The notes beneath the pieces are model-generated. The model saw only the letters and a list, made by a program, of their open reading frames with translations, searched no databases and was not told the DNA's origin. Below are positions 42,709 to 52,732 of a DNA stretch of 64,000 nucleotides, one piece after another. The position numbers and the translations under genes are program-made. This DNA comes from an uncultured SAR116 cluster alpha proteobacterium (GTDB lineage Bacteria; Pseudomonadota; Alphaproteobacteria; Puniceispirillales; Puniceispirillaceae): contig CACJUX010000004.1 in NCBI GenBank assembly GCA_902596655.1, forward strand, positions 1 to 64,000, read 5' to 3'. Numbering within the stretch: position 1 is the first letter of the stretch; the number at the start of each line of letters is the position of its first letter.

Positions 42709-43833
42709 TTAAACCAGCCAGTTATCGAATAAGGCAAGGCCATTGACACGCACCGCACTCTCATAATCCTCACGGTTGATGTAGGAGCCGGCCATCTTAC
42801 GTCGGCCCCAAAAAGGGCCACGACCATGCAGGACACGCCAATTGTCAAACACCAGCATATCACCGGGTTGCAGCGTGTACCGCCATTGAAAGCGAGGATC
42901 ATTTGCCAGACGGTCAAACCTTATGATTCCTGCATAAAGCGCACGCATGACATCCTTTGGCAGAGTTATCGTTGCGCGGTCGTAATTGTTGAAACTAACT
43001 TGCACCAGATTCCCGTCTCGGTCAGTCCGGAAAATGGGACGCTGAGCTCGCAGAATCACACCATCACCTTTATAGATACCGGTGACATCAATACGCGTGA
43101 GATCTGCATAGATTTCAGGAGCCGTTCGTTTTAATTCGGCAGCAATGCGAAAGCCATCAACCATGATTGAGGCACCTCCCGTTGCATCGTAATCCACGCA
43201 CAGCAGCATTTGCAGCCCGGGGGCGTCATGACTGTATGTACCATCCGTATGAGGTCGGAGTTCTTTTGGTGTATAGGCGGAATCCGCCATGTTCTCATTG
43301 GCTTCAAATTCCCATAGGCCTCCAAAAATCGTGTGTCTCACGTAGCCAATACGATTAGTCAAATCTGACACCGCATCCACATTCTGAGGCGTTCCGGTGA
43401 CAACGGCAAAGCCTGTTTTCAAAATGATGTCTAGCAGCGTGCCCAAACCATTATCCTTAATCACATCGTGGTGAGCTATTCGGACCGCATCATCTTCGAG
43501 GCTGGCACTATCCCAAATCGTTGGTTCGGGCATTGCCAGCATAGGAGTAGGCACGGCATAGGATGCTAGAAAATCTTCCTCGTAACAAACCGAGTCATCC
43601 ATGTCCGGCCATTTGATCTGCAGCGCAACGCCATTATCCACAAGCGCAGCCTCAAAGGGCTTGATATCAGCATCCACCTCGCAGGTGAAGAGCTCCCGTT
43701 GATGCGACCGGCTGTCGAAGCTGATTGGATCACGCGCATTATCGCGCAACCAGAAATAATCAAAATCAGCAGAACCGCTGCCAGAAATTATAACACTCAA
43801 GCAATCATCTCTTAGGGTCAAATTACTTAACAT
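42709..43833 (-). CDS. Gamma-butyrobetaine/trimethyllysine hydroxylase-like Fe(II)/2-oxoglutarate dioxygenase
   Basis: 374 residues of the TauD/TfdA fold, BBOX branch. Iron ligands H195-x-D197 (RPHTDGTY) and H336 (VLHGRG) are present, with the oxoglutarate Arg nearby (RRKMAGSYINRED). The N-terminal DUF971-type domain has the WLRDN start, but the zinc-binding cysteines expected right after it (CxCxxC) are replaced (WLRDNARDPISFD). So this domain may be metal-free. Candidate substrates are gamma-butyrobetaine, trimethyllysine or another quaternary amine; a sulfonate is not indicated by sequence. Confidence 0.82.
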   Translation of the reverse strand: MLSNLTLRDDCLSVIISGSGSADFDYFWLRDNARDPISFDSRSHQRELFTCEVDADIKPFEAALVDNGVALQIKWPDMDDSVCYEEDFLASYAVPTPMLAMPEPTIWDSASLEDDAVRIAHHDVIKDNGLGTLLDIILKTGFAVVTGTPQNVDAVSDLTNRIGYVRHTIFGGLWEFEANENMADSAYTPKELRPHTDGTYSHDAPGLQMLLCVDYDATGGASIMVDGFRIAAELKRTAPEIYADLTRIDVTGIYKGDGVILRAQRPIFRTDRDGNLVQVSFNNYDRATITLPKDVMRALYAGIIRFDRLANDPRFQWRYTLQPGDMLVFDNWRVLHGRGPFWGRRKMAGSYINREDYESAVRVNGLALFDNWLV

Positions 43834-44019
43834 CTTAAAAGCTCCTTTGTTGGCGTCATTCTAGCCACTCATCCACCCCTGCCGCAAGTCCATGGAGGCG
43901 GTAAGGGTTCTTCACCTGCCGCAGCAGCTTTATCTTACCAAACGGCCCTATTGGAAAAGTAAAGACTCAATGCTAGTTTGCACTGGCAATGTTAAGCAAC
44001 CTTTGAACCACTAACGTAA

Positions 44020-45033
44020 ATGACCAAAGCCAGATCAATGACTGACCATATTGTCGAAATGAAGCAGATGTTGGCAAAGGTAAGGCAGACCACGAATGAA
44101 GATGGATTTGTAGTTGCCGCGCTCTACAAATTTGCTGACCTGCCAGACTACAGGGAGATCCAAACGGTGATTCAGCAGCTTTGCAACGATGCTAGCGCGC
44201 TTGGCACAATTCTGCTCGCCAAAGAAGGTATAAACGGCACCATCTGCGCCCCCGAAACCGGCATGAAAAGCATTCTTGAGTGGCTCGCTTGCGAACCCCG
44301 GTTTGAGGAGATCTCGCTGAAATTTTCCTTCACCACTGAACAGGCGTTTCTTCGCATGAAGGTGCGCCTGAAAAATGAAATTGTCACAATGGGTGTTCCC
44401 CAGATCAACCCTGCGCAACAGACTGGAATCTATGTTGACGCGAATGAGTGGAACAGACTGATTGCCGACCCCGACGTCATGGTGGTAGACACTCGCAACA
44501 CCTATGAGACGGCCATTGGTATGTTCAAAGGCGCGGTCGATCCAAGGACCAAAAATTTTCGCGATTTTCCAGCTTGGGCGCTTGCGCTGGCGAAACAGGG
44601 TGATAACAAAAGACCGAAAAAGCTAGCAATGTATTGCACCGGCGGAATTCGCTGTGAAAAGGCCAGCGCCTTGATGCAAGATCTGGGGTTTGATGAGGTC
44701 TATCACCTGAAAGGCGGCATTCTCAAATATCTCGAGGATGTGCCAGATGACGCCAGCAAATGGACAGGTGAGTGTTTTGTTTTCGATGGCCGAGTCGCAG
44801 TCGATCATGACCTTCAACCGGGAAGCTACAGTATGTGTTACGCGTGCCGCATGCCCCTCTCACAGATAGAAATGACGCATCCAGATTTTGAGGATGGCAT
44901 CAGTTGCCATCATTGCAGATCTACTCAGAACCCAGTACGTACCATGCGTTTTGCCGAGAGGCAGAAACAGATCAGGATGGCAAAGGAACGGGGCAAACAG
45001 CATCTTGGTGTCCCCCATCACAAGCAGAAATAG
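44020..45033 (+). CDS. trhO: tRNA uridine(34) hydroxylase, rhodanese-fold (TrhO)
   Basis: 337 residues with an N-terminal ferredoxin-like domain, a rhodanese domain with active-site Cys in the signature YCTGGIRCEKASA, and the C-terminal cysteine-rich region CYACRMPL...CHHCRS that may bind zinc. The family hydroxylates U34 of certain tRNAs using prephenate-derived or oxygen-dependent chemistry. Housekeeping-like. Starts at ATG 44020 or in-frame ATG 44038 are both plausible; no strong ribosome site distinguishes them. Confidence 0.9.
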   Translation: MTKARSMTDHIVEMKQMLAKVRQTTNEDGFVVAALYKFADLPDYREIQTVIQQLCNDASALGTILLAKEGINGTICAPETGMKSILEWLACEPRFEEISLKFSFTTEQAFLRMKVRLKNEIVTMGVPQINPAQQTGIYVDANEWNRLIADPDVMVVDTRNTYETAIGMFKGAVDPRTKNFRDFPAWALALAKQGDNKRPKKLAMYCTGGIRCEKASALMQDLGFDEVYHLKGGILKYLEDVPDDASKWTGECFVFDGRVAVDHDLQPGSYSMCYACRMPLSQIEMTHPDFEDGISCHHCRSTQNPVRTMRFAERQKQIRMAKERGKQHLGVPHHKQK

Positions 45034-45133
45034 CTTGCATGCTGCCAGCTCTGGGCCAATATATTGGCTGCCAAAACACAATGACGAAATGAATTCGATG
45101 TTTAGATGACATCCATTGTGATGGAGATCACCT

Positions 45134-46351
45134 ATGGCACAGGCAGTTTTTAACAAACCCTTCACACAGCAGGAGGCCATTCCCGACGCAGGTATTGAAC
45201 GGGCTGTCGAAATTATGAAAAGTGGACGGTTGCACCGCTATAATCTGGCTGGCGATGAGGACAGCGAGGCTAGTTGCCTCGAGATGGAATATGCAAAATG
45301 GCAAGGCGTTGACTATTGCCTCGCCTGCACCTCTGGTGGCTATGCGATCCAGTTGGCGTTGCGTGTCTGCGGCGTAAAGCCGGGCGACAGAATACTCGCC
45401 AATGCCTACACGCTAGCACCCGTTCCCGGTGCCATTCACAATGTTGGCGCTCATCCCATTCTGGTAGATATTGATGAGAACTACCACATCGACTTCGAGG
45501 ATCTCGATGCAAAAGCGGCGGAAAGTGATGCCAAATTTCTTTTACTTTCCCACATGCGGGGTCATATTGCCAATATGGACAGGGTGGTCGAGATTTGCGC
45601 TGCTCACGGCATCTGTCTGATCGAGGATTGCGCACACACCATGGGAGCCAAATGGCGGGGCGTTCGATCAGGCAATTTTGGCAAGGCCGCCGCCTTCTCA
45701 ACCCAAACATACAAACACATGAATTCCGGCGAGGGTGGCCTTCTGACCACGAATGATGCGGAAATCGCCGCACGCGCTGTTATTTCATCAGGATCCTACA
45801 TGCTATATGGCCGGCATGGTGCCATTCCGGCAGAAGAGGTTTTTCAGAAGGTGCGCCTTCACTCGCCAAACTATTCTGGCAGAATGGATCAGATGCGGGC
45901 TGCGATGCTACGGGCACAATTGCCAATCCTTGAGGAAAATCTAGCTCGCTGGAACAACCTTTATGACAGGCTGCATACCCGTTTGTCGGCAATGGATGGG
46001 GTGATCATACCAAAGAGAAAGCAGGATGAATTCTATGTTGGTTCCTCAATTCAGTTTCGTGCTAGTGCTCTGCCAAAAGATCAAATCCCATCATTTGTCG
46101 GCGCGTGTGCTAAACGTGGCGTAGAGCTGAAATGGTTTGGCGATGATCAACCAAAAGCCTTTACCAGCCGTTATGACAGCTGGCAGTACATCGACAACCT
46201 GCCTGTTTTGCCAACCACATTACGGGTTCTGGAAAAAACAGTTGATATGCGGGTGCCGTTGACCTTTACGATCAAGGATTGCGACCTTATTGCTGACATC
46301 ATTGAAGACGAAATGACCCGTTTTATTTCTAACTGGGGGCAAGCATGTTAG
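45134..46351 (+). CDS. DegT/DnrJ/EryC1-family PLP aminotransferase
   Basis: 405 residues. The PLP Lys lies in TQTYKHMNSGEGGLL, with DCAHTMGA preceding it and the ACTSGGYAIQLAL pocket near the N-terminus. The family makes amino sugars or amino cyclitols, but some members act on small amines. No sugar-pathway neighbours are present, so the substrate is unknown. The C-terminus has WFGDDQP and overlaps the convergent yqjG gene by 4 bases. Confidence 0.82.
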   Translation: MAQAVFNKPFTQQEAIPDAGIERAVEIMKSGRLHRYNLAGDEDSEASCLEMEYAKWQGVDYCLACTSGGYAIQLALRVCGVKPGDRILANAYTLAPVPGAIHNVGAHPILVDIDENYHIDFEDLDAKAAESDAKFLLLSHMRGHIANMDRVVEICAAHGICLIEDCAHTMGAKWRGVRSGNFGKAAAFSTQTYKHMNSGEGGLLTTNDAEIAARAVISSGSYMLYGRHGAIPAEEVFQKVRLHSPNYSGRMDQMRAAMLRAQLPILEENLARWNNLYDRLHTRLSAMDGVIIPKRKQDEFYVGSSIQFRASALPKDQIPSFVGACAKRGVELKWFGDDQPKAFTSRYDSWQYIDNLPVLPTTLRVLEKTVDMRVPLTFTIKDCDLIADIIEDEMTRFISNWGQAC

Positions 46352-47328
46352 AGATGGTCACGGTCATGAGGCGCTAAAAAATCCTGCTCCGGCCCGACTG
46401 GCACTATACCGGTTGGATTGATGTTCAGGTGGCTTGCGTAATAATGATATTTAATATGTTTCATGTTCACCGTTTCAGCAATGCCCGGCATTTGGTACAG
46501 CTCACGCATGAAGCCTGAGAGCGCGGGATAATCGGCAATACGCCGAATGTTACATTTGAAATGACCAACATAGACAACATCGAAACGTACCAATGTTGTG
46601 AATAGACGCCAATCTGCCTCAGTCAGGGCATTTCCAAGAAGATAGCGCTTACCAGTCAGACGCAAGTCAAGCCTGTCCAGCGAGGCAAATAGCTGGCTGA
46701 CTGCCTGTTCATAGGCATCAGCACTTGTTGCGAATCCGGACCTATAAACCCCATTATTCACATTCTGGTAAATGTCGGTGTTGACCTCCTCAATCTCCGC
46801 CCGCATTGTAGCTGGCCAGAAATCGAGATCATTTCCCGTTAGGCCATCAAAGGCGCTGTTGAACATGCGGATGATTTCAGAGGATTCGTTGGAGACGATG
46901 GTCTCGCTCTGCCGATCCCAGAGGACAGGAACAGTAACGCGCCCAGTCGATCTTGGATCGCTTTGAAGATAGACCTGAGAGAGCCTAGCCGTCTGCAAAA
47001 CGTCATCACCGGTTGCACCGTCAAAATCTGTTTTGAAGGTCCATCCCTCATCCAGCATTAAAGGATGCACAACGGAAACGGAGATGTGTTCCTCAAGCCC
47101 CTTCAGATGACGAAAGATAAGCGTACGGTGGGCCCAAGGACAGGCATAGGAAACATAAAGGTGATATCGACCTGACTCAGCGGCAAACCCACCCTTGCCA
47201 CTTGGACCGGCGGAACCATCGGCGGTCACCCAGTTCCGATACCGGGCGGTATCACGAACAAAATGTCCATCGCTCTTCTTAGTGTCATACCATTGCGAAG
47301 ACCATTTTCCATCGACCAGTAATCCCAT
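46348..47328 (-). CDS. yqjG: Glutathionyl-hydroquinone reductase (Xi-class GST, YqjG/Ecm4 family)
   Basis: 326 residues with the xi-class signature YACPWAHRTLIFR (catalytic Cys), a long N-terminal extension typical of the family and the C-terminal helical domain. It reduces glutathionyl-hydroquinones made when quinones react with glutathione. It follows rpe by 5 bases on the same strand. Its presence, with FrmA/FghA, implies a glutathione-based cell. Confidence 0.93.
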   Translation of the reverse strand: MGLLVDGKWSSQWYDTKKSDGHFVRDTARYRNWVTADGSAGPSGKGGFAAESGRYHLYVSYACPWAHRTLIFRHLKGLEEHISVSVVHPLMLDEGWTFKTDFDGATGDDVLQTARLSQVYLQSDPRSTGRVTVPVLWDRQSETIVSNESSEIIRMFNSAFDGLTGNDLDFWPATMRAEIEEVNTDIYQNVNNGVYRSGFATSADAYEQAVSQLFASLDRLDLRLTGKRYLLGNALTEADWRLFTTLVRFDVVYVGHFKCNIRRIADYPALSGFMRELYQMPGIAETVNMKHIKYHYYASHLNINPTGIVPVGPEQDFLAPHDRDHL

Positions 47329-47333
47329 GACTT

Positions 47334-48020
47334 TTAGTCCCCCTGACTGCTATGTGATGCTGCGGCCTGACGGATGGCGGCAATATTCTTCGCATAGGCG
47401 GCGGTTCCATCACCCCTAAAAATAGCCGATCCAGCAACAAGGGCAGTGGCGCCAGCAGCGACAACAACGCCGGCCGTGTCCATAGTAATGCCGCCGTCAA
47501 CCTCGATGGTGATGTCACACTTACCAATCATCTCTTTAACCCTAGCAATTTTGTCCGTCATCGCGCTGATGAAGGATTGTCCTCCAAAGCCAGGATTGAC
47601 CGTCATCAAAAGAACAAGGTCAATCCGGTCAAGCACGTAGGCCAGACAATCAGGGGGGGTGTGGGGATTCAGTGCGACACCGGCTTTGCATCCTAGCTCC
47701 CGAATCCGTGACACCGTCCTGTACAGATGTGGACAGGCTTCGGCATGAACAGTGATGATATCTGCACCAGCATCGGCATAAGTCTCGAGAAGACGATCAG
47801 GATTTGACACCATTAGATGCGCATCAAAAATCTTGGTTGATACAGCGCGGACGATTTTGATGATCGGTGGGCCAAAGGTCAGATTGGGTACGAAATGACC
47901 GTCCATGACATCAAGGTGAATCCAGTCAGCACCAGCCTCGTCAATTGCAGCGATCTCTGCCGCCAATTCTCCAAAATCAGCCGCAAGAACCGATGGCGCT
48001 ATAATAATGTCAGTTGCCAA
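47334..48020 (-). CDS. rpe: Ribulose-phosphate 3-epimerase
   Basis: A (beta/alpha)8 epimerase of ~228 residues: [12 protein letters not shown] at the start, [14 protein letters not shown] with the metal-binding His/Asp, [10 protein letters not shown], and EVDGGI. The frame is open further upstream (to 48104), but TTG at 48020, with AAGGA seven bases before it, gives the normal family length. It interconverts ribulose- and xylulose-5-phosphate. It lies in a short operon with yqjG. Confidence 0.95.
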   Translation of the reverse strand: MATDIIIAPSVLAADFGELAAEIAAIDEAGADWIHLDVMDGHFVPNLTFGPPIIKIVRAVSTKIFDAHLMVSNPDRLLETYADAGADIITVHAEACPHLYRTVSRIRELGCKAGVALNPHTPPDCLAYVLDRIDLVLLMTVNPGFGGQSFISAMTDKIARVKEMIGKCDITIEVDGGITMDTAGVVVAAGATALVAGSAIFRGDGTAAYAKNIAAIRQAAASHSSQGD

Positions 48021-48258
48021 TTGTCTGTCCTTCAGAAACCCGCCGTACAAAAAATTTTGCCGAAACTTCGACAATGGAATGACTTGATAAAACGCAGAAG
48101 ACAAGAAAACAACCTATCTACAAGGTCAAAAGTCTCTTTCGCTTAAGTTAAAACTCTCCCCATAAATATTGAAATCTAGCGAAATTTTGCCGCATTGCCT
48201 TATGTTTGCAGGCAATCGGGATTCCTATATAACGATTGAGTAACCGAAAGGAATTCTG

Positions 48259-49443
48259 ATGACCAAGCCCAATTTTGACTGGACTGACCCATTCTTTCTC
48301 GATCAGCAGCTTTCTGATGAGGAACGCATGGTCCGTGACACCGCCCGGCAATTTTCGCGCGACGTCCTGTTGCCGCGAGTCATTGATGATTTCCGGGAGG
48401 AGCGGTTTGATCCCGAAGTAATGCAGCGAATGGGCCAGTTTGGTCTACTGGGAGCAACAATTCCTGAGGAGTATGGAGGCGCTGGCGCCAATCATGTTGC
48501 CTATGGTCTTGCGGCACGTGAAATAGAGGCTATTGACTCCGGATATCGGTCCGCCATGTCGGTTCAGTCATCTCTTGTGATGCACCCAATCCACAGCTTT
48601 GGTACTGATGAACAAAAAACAAAATATCTGCCAAAACTCGCGACAGCCGAAATGATCGGCTGCTTTGGACTAACCGAACCCGACCACGGGTCGGATCCAG
48701 GCAGTATGGCGACAAAGGCGGTCAAGGTGCGTGGCGGCTATAATCTCAGCGGGTCCAAAATGTGGATTTCGAACGCGCCAATTGCCGATATTGCGATTGT
48801 TTGGGCAAAGCTTGATGGCGTCATCCGTGGCTTTATCATTGATCGTAAAACAGCTGGTTCGGGCCTGACAACACCTAAGATTGAGGGCAAGCTCTCGCTT
48901 CGCGCCTCAATGACAGGATCCATTCAGATGGACGAAGCCTTTGTCAGCGACGATAACATCTTTCCAGAGATATTTGGACTAAGGGGGCCATTCTCCTGTC
49001 TCAATAAAGCGCGTTACGGTATTGCTTGGGGAACCCTTGGTGCGGCCGAATTCTGCTATGATGCAGCGAGGCGATATACACTTGACAGAAAACAGTTTGA
49101 CCGGCCACTGGCAGCCAATCAACTGATTCAGCTTAAGCTTGCGGATATGCACAGCGAAATCAGCATTGGTCTGCAGGCATGTCTTCGTGTTGGCCGTCTG
49201 CTGGATGAAGGAAATTGCCCGCCCGAAAACATTTCTACAATCAAGCGCAACAGCTGTGGCAAAGCGCTGAACATCGCCCGCATGTCACGTGACGTTCACG
49301 GTGGTAACGGCATCGCAGAGGAATATCACGTCATGCGCCATCTGATGAATCTGGAGACGGTAAACACCTATGAAGGCACACATGACGTCCATGCACTGAT
49401 TCTGGGACGTGCAATCACCGGCATACAGGCATTCACTGGATAG
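48259..49443 (+). CDS. gcdH: Glutaryl-CoA dehydrogenase (acyl-CoA dehydrogenase family)
   Basis: A 394-residue flavoprotein. The start ([27 protein letters not shown]), FAD block [32 protein letters not shown] and the catalytic Glu in [15 protein letters not shown] all point to the glutaryl-CoA dehydrogenase branch. It converts glutaryl-CoA to crotonyl-CoA and passes electrons to ETF. Lysine/tryptophan catabolism is the usual role. It is divergent from rpe (238 bases) and convergent with the EamA gene with one base between. Confidence 0.93.
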   Translation: MTKPNFDWTDPFFLDQQLSDEERMVRDTARQFSRDVLLPRVIDDFREERFDPEVMQRMGQFGLLGATIPEEYGGAGANHVAYGLAAREIEAIDSGYRSAMSVQSSLVMHPIHSFGTDEQKTKYLPKLATAEMIGCFGLTEPDHGSDPGSMATKAVKVRGGYNLSGSKMWISNAPIADIAIVWAKLDGVIRGFIIDRKTAGSGLTTPKIEGKLSLRASMTGSIQMDEAFVSDDNIFPEIFGLRGPFSCLNKARYGIAWGTLGAAEFCYDAARRYTLDRKQFDRPLAANQLIQLKLADMHSEISIGLQACLRVGRLLDEGNCPPENISTIKRNSCGKALNIARMSRDVHGGNGIAEEYHVMRHLMNLETVNTYEGTHDVHALILGRAITGIQAFTG

Positions 49444-49444
49444 C

Positions 49445-50320
49445 TCATTCTGGCTTTTGCCGTTTTGTGAAGACCGACGGGTCAACAATCACCACGCCAA
49501 CACCGGCAATGACAATGGTGCCGCCCAATAGGACAATTATATCTGGACGCTCACCTAAGAAGCTGACCGCTCCAAGGATAGTGACCAAAGGCAAAAGCAG
49601 CAGAACTGGCATCGCCATCGGCACCGGATAGCGGGCGAGAACGAAGTACCAAGCAGAATAGCCAACAACTGTCATAATCAGACCCAGATACAGTAAAGTT
49701 GCCCACGCCACCATCGGCGCTGTTGAAATCTGCTTAACCAGATCACCTTCAAAAAGCATCGCAGCAAGGATCATCTGTGGGCCAGCCATTACTCCCATCC
49801 ATGCCGTCAGCTGAAATCCTGTCAGTGCACCTTTTAGTTGGCGGATCAAAACTTGTCCAAGTGCAAATGCCAGCGTGCCACTGAAGATTAGCATCACACC
49901 AAAAATCTGACCGTCAAGTGAGGGGGACCCGACAATAGTTAAAATGCCGAAGCAGGCAATGGCAATGCCCACAACCTGCCTCACTGACGGTTTTTCACCG
50001 AGCAGCAATGCTGCGATAATCACCCCAAAAATGACCTCTGCCTGCACCAGCAGCACAGCTGGAGTGGCATCCATTCTGGCCAACCCGGAAAATGTCAGGC
50101 CATATTGCAATGTCGCGCCAATAAAGGAAATGCCGCAGATCTGTCTCAAATAGCCTCGTGGAACTGGGACAAACCAGATCAACACTGTCGCCGCCATTAG
50201 GAAGCGCATGCCCATTAGCAATAGCGGAGAAAAATGATCCAACCCAGCCTTTGCTAGGGTAAAGCCAAACCCCCATGTTAGCGGTACCAGAAGTGCAATC
50301 AGGATATGTCTAATTGTCAT
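49445..50320 (-). CDS. EamA/DMT-family transporter
   Basis: 291 residues with ten hydrophobic helices in two EamA repeats (PLTWGFGFTLAKAGLDHF; PMVAWATLLYLGLIMTVVGYSAW). DMT exporters move amino acids, polyamines or other metabolites. It is the last gene of a six-gene minus-strand operon beginning with the class III alcohol dehydrogenase. The link suggests export or uptake of an amine/amino acid treated by the upstream hydrolases. Confidence 0.88.
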   Translation of the reverse strand: MTIRHILIALLVPLTWGFGFTLAKAGLDHFSPLLLMGMRFLMAATVLIWFVPVPRGYLRQICGISFIGATLQYGLTFSGLARMDATPAVLLVQAEVIFGVIIAALLLGEKPSVRQVVGIAIACFGILTIVGSPSLDGQIFGVMLIFSGTLAFALGQVLIRQLKGALTGFQLTAWMGVMAGPQMILAAMLFEGDLVKQISTAPMVAWATLLYLGLIMTVVGYSAWYFVLARYPVPMAMPVLLLLPLVTILGAVSFLGERPDIIVLLGGTIVIAGVGVVIVDPSVFTKRQKPE

Positions 50321-50359
50321 CGTCGCTGCACCACTTTAATTGGGATTGGAGCCAAAAGC

Positions 50360-51535
50360 TCACTTGACCGATACAAGGTGATTGAGAACACGGTCAAGAA
50401 ACTGCAATCCCTGTTTCACTGCTCCTTCTTCTATATATTCATCGGGTTGATGCATTTGCGCCATTCCACCGGGGCCGAATACAATTGTCTCCATTCCAGC
50501 CTTCTGGAAATAGGCACCATCAGTGCCGAATGAGACAACACCTGGTTCTTCATTTGTCCATAAGCGCGCGACAAGTTCAGCGACCTTCGAATGCGGACGA
50601 GCCTCCATTCCGGGGACATCCGAGACGATTGTCAATTTGATATCCGCCTTGTCTGAAAGGGCTCTCATTTCCGGCAATAGGACATCACGAGCAAAGGCGC
50701 GAATTACTGCAAGAACAAGATGCGGATCGTCTTTCGGAAGAGGTCGTATCTCCCAATCAAACTGACAAAATGCTGGAATGATATTTCGCGCCTCGCCACC
50801 ATTGATCAAACCTACAGAGATGCTGGTGTATGGTGGATCAAACGGTGAGTCAGGATCTGGCCTGTTGGCAATATCACGAGCGGTCTGATTGATAAATTCA
50901 ATCAGTCGGGCCGCAAAGAAAATGGCATTGACTTTGCCTGCCGGGTTTGACGCGTGCCCGGATGTTCCAGTAACCTCTGCTATTAGCTCCATGCCACCCT
51001 TATGGCCGATGAACGGGCGCATGTCCGTCGGCTCGCCAATAATCGCCATTTCGGCGGAAATACCATGGCGCTCCAAAAATTCTGGCATCCGGGCGGACCC
51101 AAAACAGCCGACTTCCTCATCAAAAGTAAAAGCGAGGTGAACAGGCACACGCAACCTGTCACGCGCCGCGACAAAATCCGGAACCATGGCCAGTGCAATG
51201 GCAATAAACCCTTTCATATCAACAGCGCCACGCCCATAGAGCCGTCCCTGATCCCGCTTGAGAATAAAGGGGTCACTCTGCCAACCCTCAGCTGAGGCTG
51301 GAACAACATCGGTATGGCCCGACAGAATGATGCCGCCATCAACCTTTTCGCCAATCGTGGCAAAAAGATTCATTTGCTTGCCATCATTCGTCATATCGAG
51401 CAACACGCTGACGCCATGCGACTCCAGATAGGATTTGATATAGCCGATGATCTTGCCATTTGGCTCACCACTGACAGTTGGGAAGGCCACAAGGTCTGCC
51501 AGAAGATTGATTGCTCTTTCAAGACGTTCAGACAT
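50360..51535 (-). CDS. M20-family deacetylase (ArgE/acetylornithine-deacetylase-like)
   Basis: 391 residues. Metal ligands: LSGHTDVVP (His/Asp), GRGAVDMKG (Asp), the catalytic and metal Glu in TFDEEVGCFG, Asp in GEPTDMRPF, and the dimerisation domain with HASNPAGK. ArgE-type enzymes remove N-alpha-acetyl groups from acetylated amino acids. It sits 3 bases after the DoeA-like gene, so the natural substrate may be an N-acetyl-diaminobutyrate-type product rather than acetylornithine. Confidence 0.85.
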   Translation of the reverse strand: MSERLERAINLLADLVAFPTVSGEPNGKIIGYIKSYLESHGVSVLLDMTNDGKQMNLFATIGEKVDGGIILSGHTDVVPASAEGWQSDPFILKRDQGRLYGRGAVDMKGFIAIALAMVPDFVAARDRLRVPVHLAFTFDEEVGCFGSARMPEFLERHGISAEMAIIGEPTDMRPFIGHKGGMELIAEVTGTSGHASNPAGKVNAIFFAARLIEFINQTARDIANRPDPDSPFDPPYTSISVGLINGGEARNIIPAFCQFDWEIRPLPKDDPHLVLAVIRAFARDVLLPEMRALSDKADIKLTIVSDVPGMEARPHSKVAELVARLWTNEEPGVVSFGTDGAYFQKAGMETIVFGPGGMAQMHQPDEYIEEGAVKQGLQFLDRVLNHLVSVK

Positions 51536-51538
51536 CGC

Positions 51539-52723
51539 TCAGATCAAATGGACATGCTGTGGAAAATTACACAAACGGACAGAGCCTGTGTCCGTTATGA
51601 GCAAAGTCTCGCTCAATTCCATTCCCCAATCATCCATCCACATGCCCAGAATCACATGGAGAACAGCGTTTTGAGGCACAATAGTCCGTTCTGCAGGCCG
51701 CAGTGATAATGTGTGCTCACCCCAATCAGGCGCATAGGCATTACCGATCGAATAGCCGATACGGCTCTTTTTCTCAAGGCCATAGCGATTAAGGACCTTC
51801 TGCCATGCCTGGTGCACATCACCAGCAACAGCGCCCGGATGGAGCGCATCCATCACTGTTACCATGCCTTCCTGAACCGCATCTGATGTCCACATCAACT
51901 TATCTGATGGATCACCAAAATGAACCGTCCGCGCCAGCCCAACATTATAGCGTTTGCGGCATCCCCCCAGTTCAAAAGCCACAGTTTGCCCTGCCTCCAG
52001 CAGAGAGTCAGTCCACATGGGATGGGCCGACGTTGCCGCTTCACCCGCCAGAATCAAGGGATGCAGAGCGGGCATGTCACCGCCAAATTCTGGCGTCCCC
52101 CTGATCATTGCGGCGGTGATATCAGCCATCAGATCGCATTGCCGTACGCCGATTTGAGCACCATCCCATGCCGTCTGCATCGCGACTTCGGCAATCTGAG
52201 CTGCCTGCCTCATCACAGCAATTTCGGCATCACTCTTGATGAAACGCACCCAATTTACTAACAAATCAGCCCCTGTCCAGATGGCATTCGGCAAGCCGGC
52301 CTGCAGCGCTCCAACAGCACGTGGTGTGAGGTAATAGACATCATCCTCGAGGCCAATCCGCGCTGTGGCAAAGCCATTGCCAGCCATCCAATCTGCCAGA
52401 AACTCCATTGGATGAGTGTCGAGACGCTGCACCAGCGGCTCTGGATAGGCAACAATTTGCGATTCCGTCAGATAGGTAGTGAATTTTACCGATCCTGCAT
52501 CCATTAGGCGTCCCATCCAGAATGGCCCTTCCTGCAAATCGAGAAACATAATCTGCGGCGTGTAGAACGACCACGCATCATAGCCTGTCAACCAATTGAT
52601 ATTGGCTGGATCGCCAATGATCAGAGCGTCAAGCCCACGCGTTACCATTTCAGCCCTGACCCTGAACAGCCTGTCATCATACTCAGCTCTGGAAAATGCA
52701 GGTGCCACGACCGTCTTTCTCAC
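51539..52723 (-). CDS. M24-family hydrolase resembling ectoine hydrolase DoeA/creatinase
   Basis: 394 residues of the creatinase/pita-bread fold. The N-terminal NWLTGYDAWSFYTPQ and the C-terminal IGYSIGNAYAPDWGEHTLSLRP followed by GMELSET are close to DoeA (ectoine hydrolase). The metal-binding Asp residues of aminopeptidases are replaced (FELGGCRKRYNVGLARTV), as in metal-independent creatinase-type members. It probably opens a cyclic or amidine substrate (ectoine or creatine-like), not a peptide. The usual doeB, doeC and doeD partners are absent in the window. Confidence 0.78.
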   Translation of the reverse strand: MRKTVVAPAFSRAEYDDRLFRVRAEMVTRGLDALIIGDPANINWLTGYDAWSFYTPQIMFLDLQEGPFWMGRLMDAGSVKFTTYLTESQIVAYPEPLVQRLDTHPMEFLADWMAGNGFATARIGLEDDVYYLTPRAVGALQAGLPNAIWTGADLLVNWVRFIKSDAEIAVMRQAAQIAEVAMQTAWDGAQIGVRQCDLMADITAAMIRGTPEFGGDMPALHPLILAGEAATSAHPMWTDSLLEAGQTVAFELGGCRKRYNVGLARTVHFGDPSDKLMWTSDAVQEGMVTVMDALHPGAVAGDVHQAWQKVLNRYGLEKKSRIGYSIGNAYAPDWGEHTLSLRPAERTIVPQNAVLHVILGMWMDDWGMELSETLLITDTGSVRLCNFPQHVHLI

Positions 52724-52732
52724 CTATAACAG

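Noticed and set aside
45270-45773. 167-codon minus-strand frame inside the DegT aminotransferase gene
   Set aside because: Shadow frame rich in Arg/His/Trp, typical of antisense to a real coding region.
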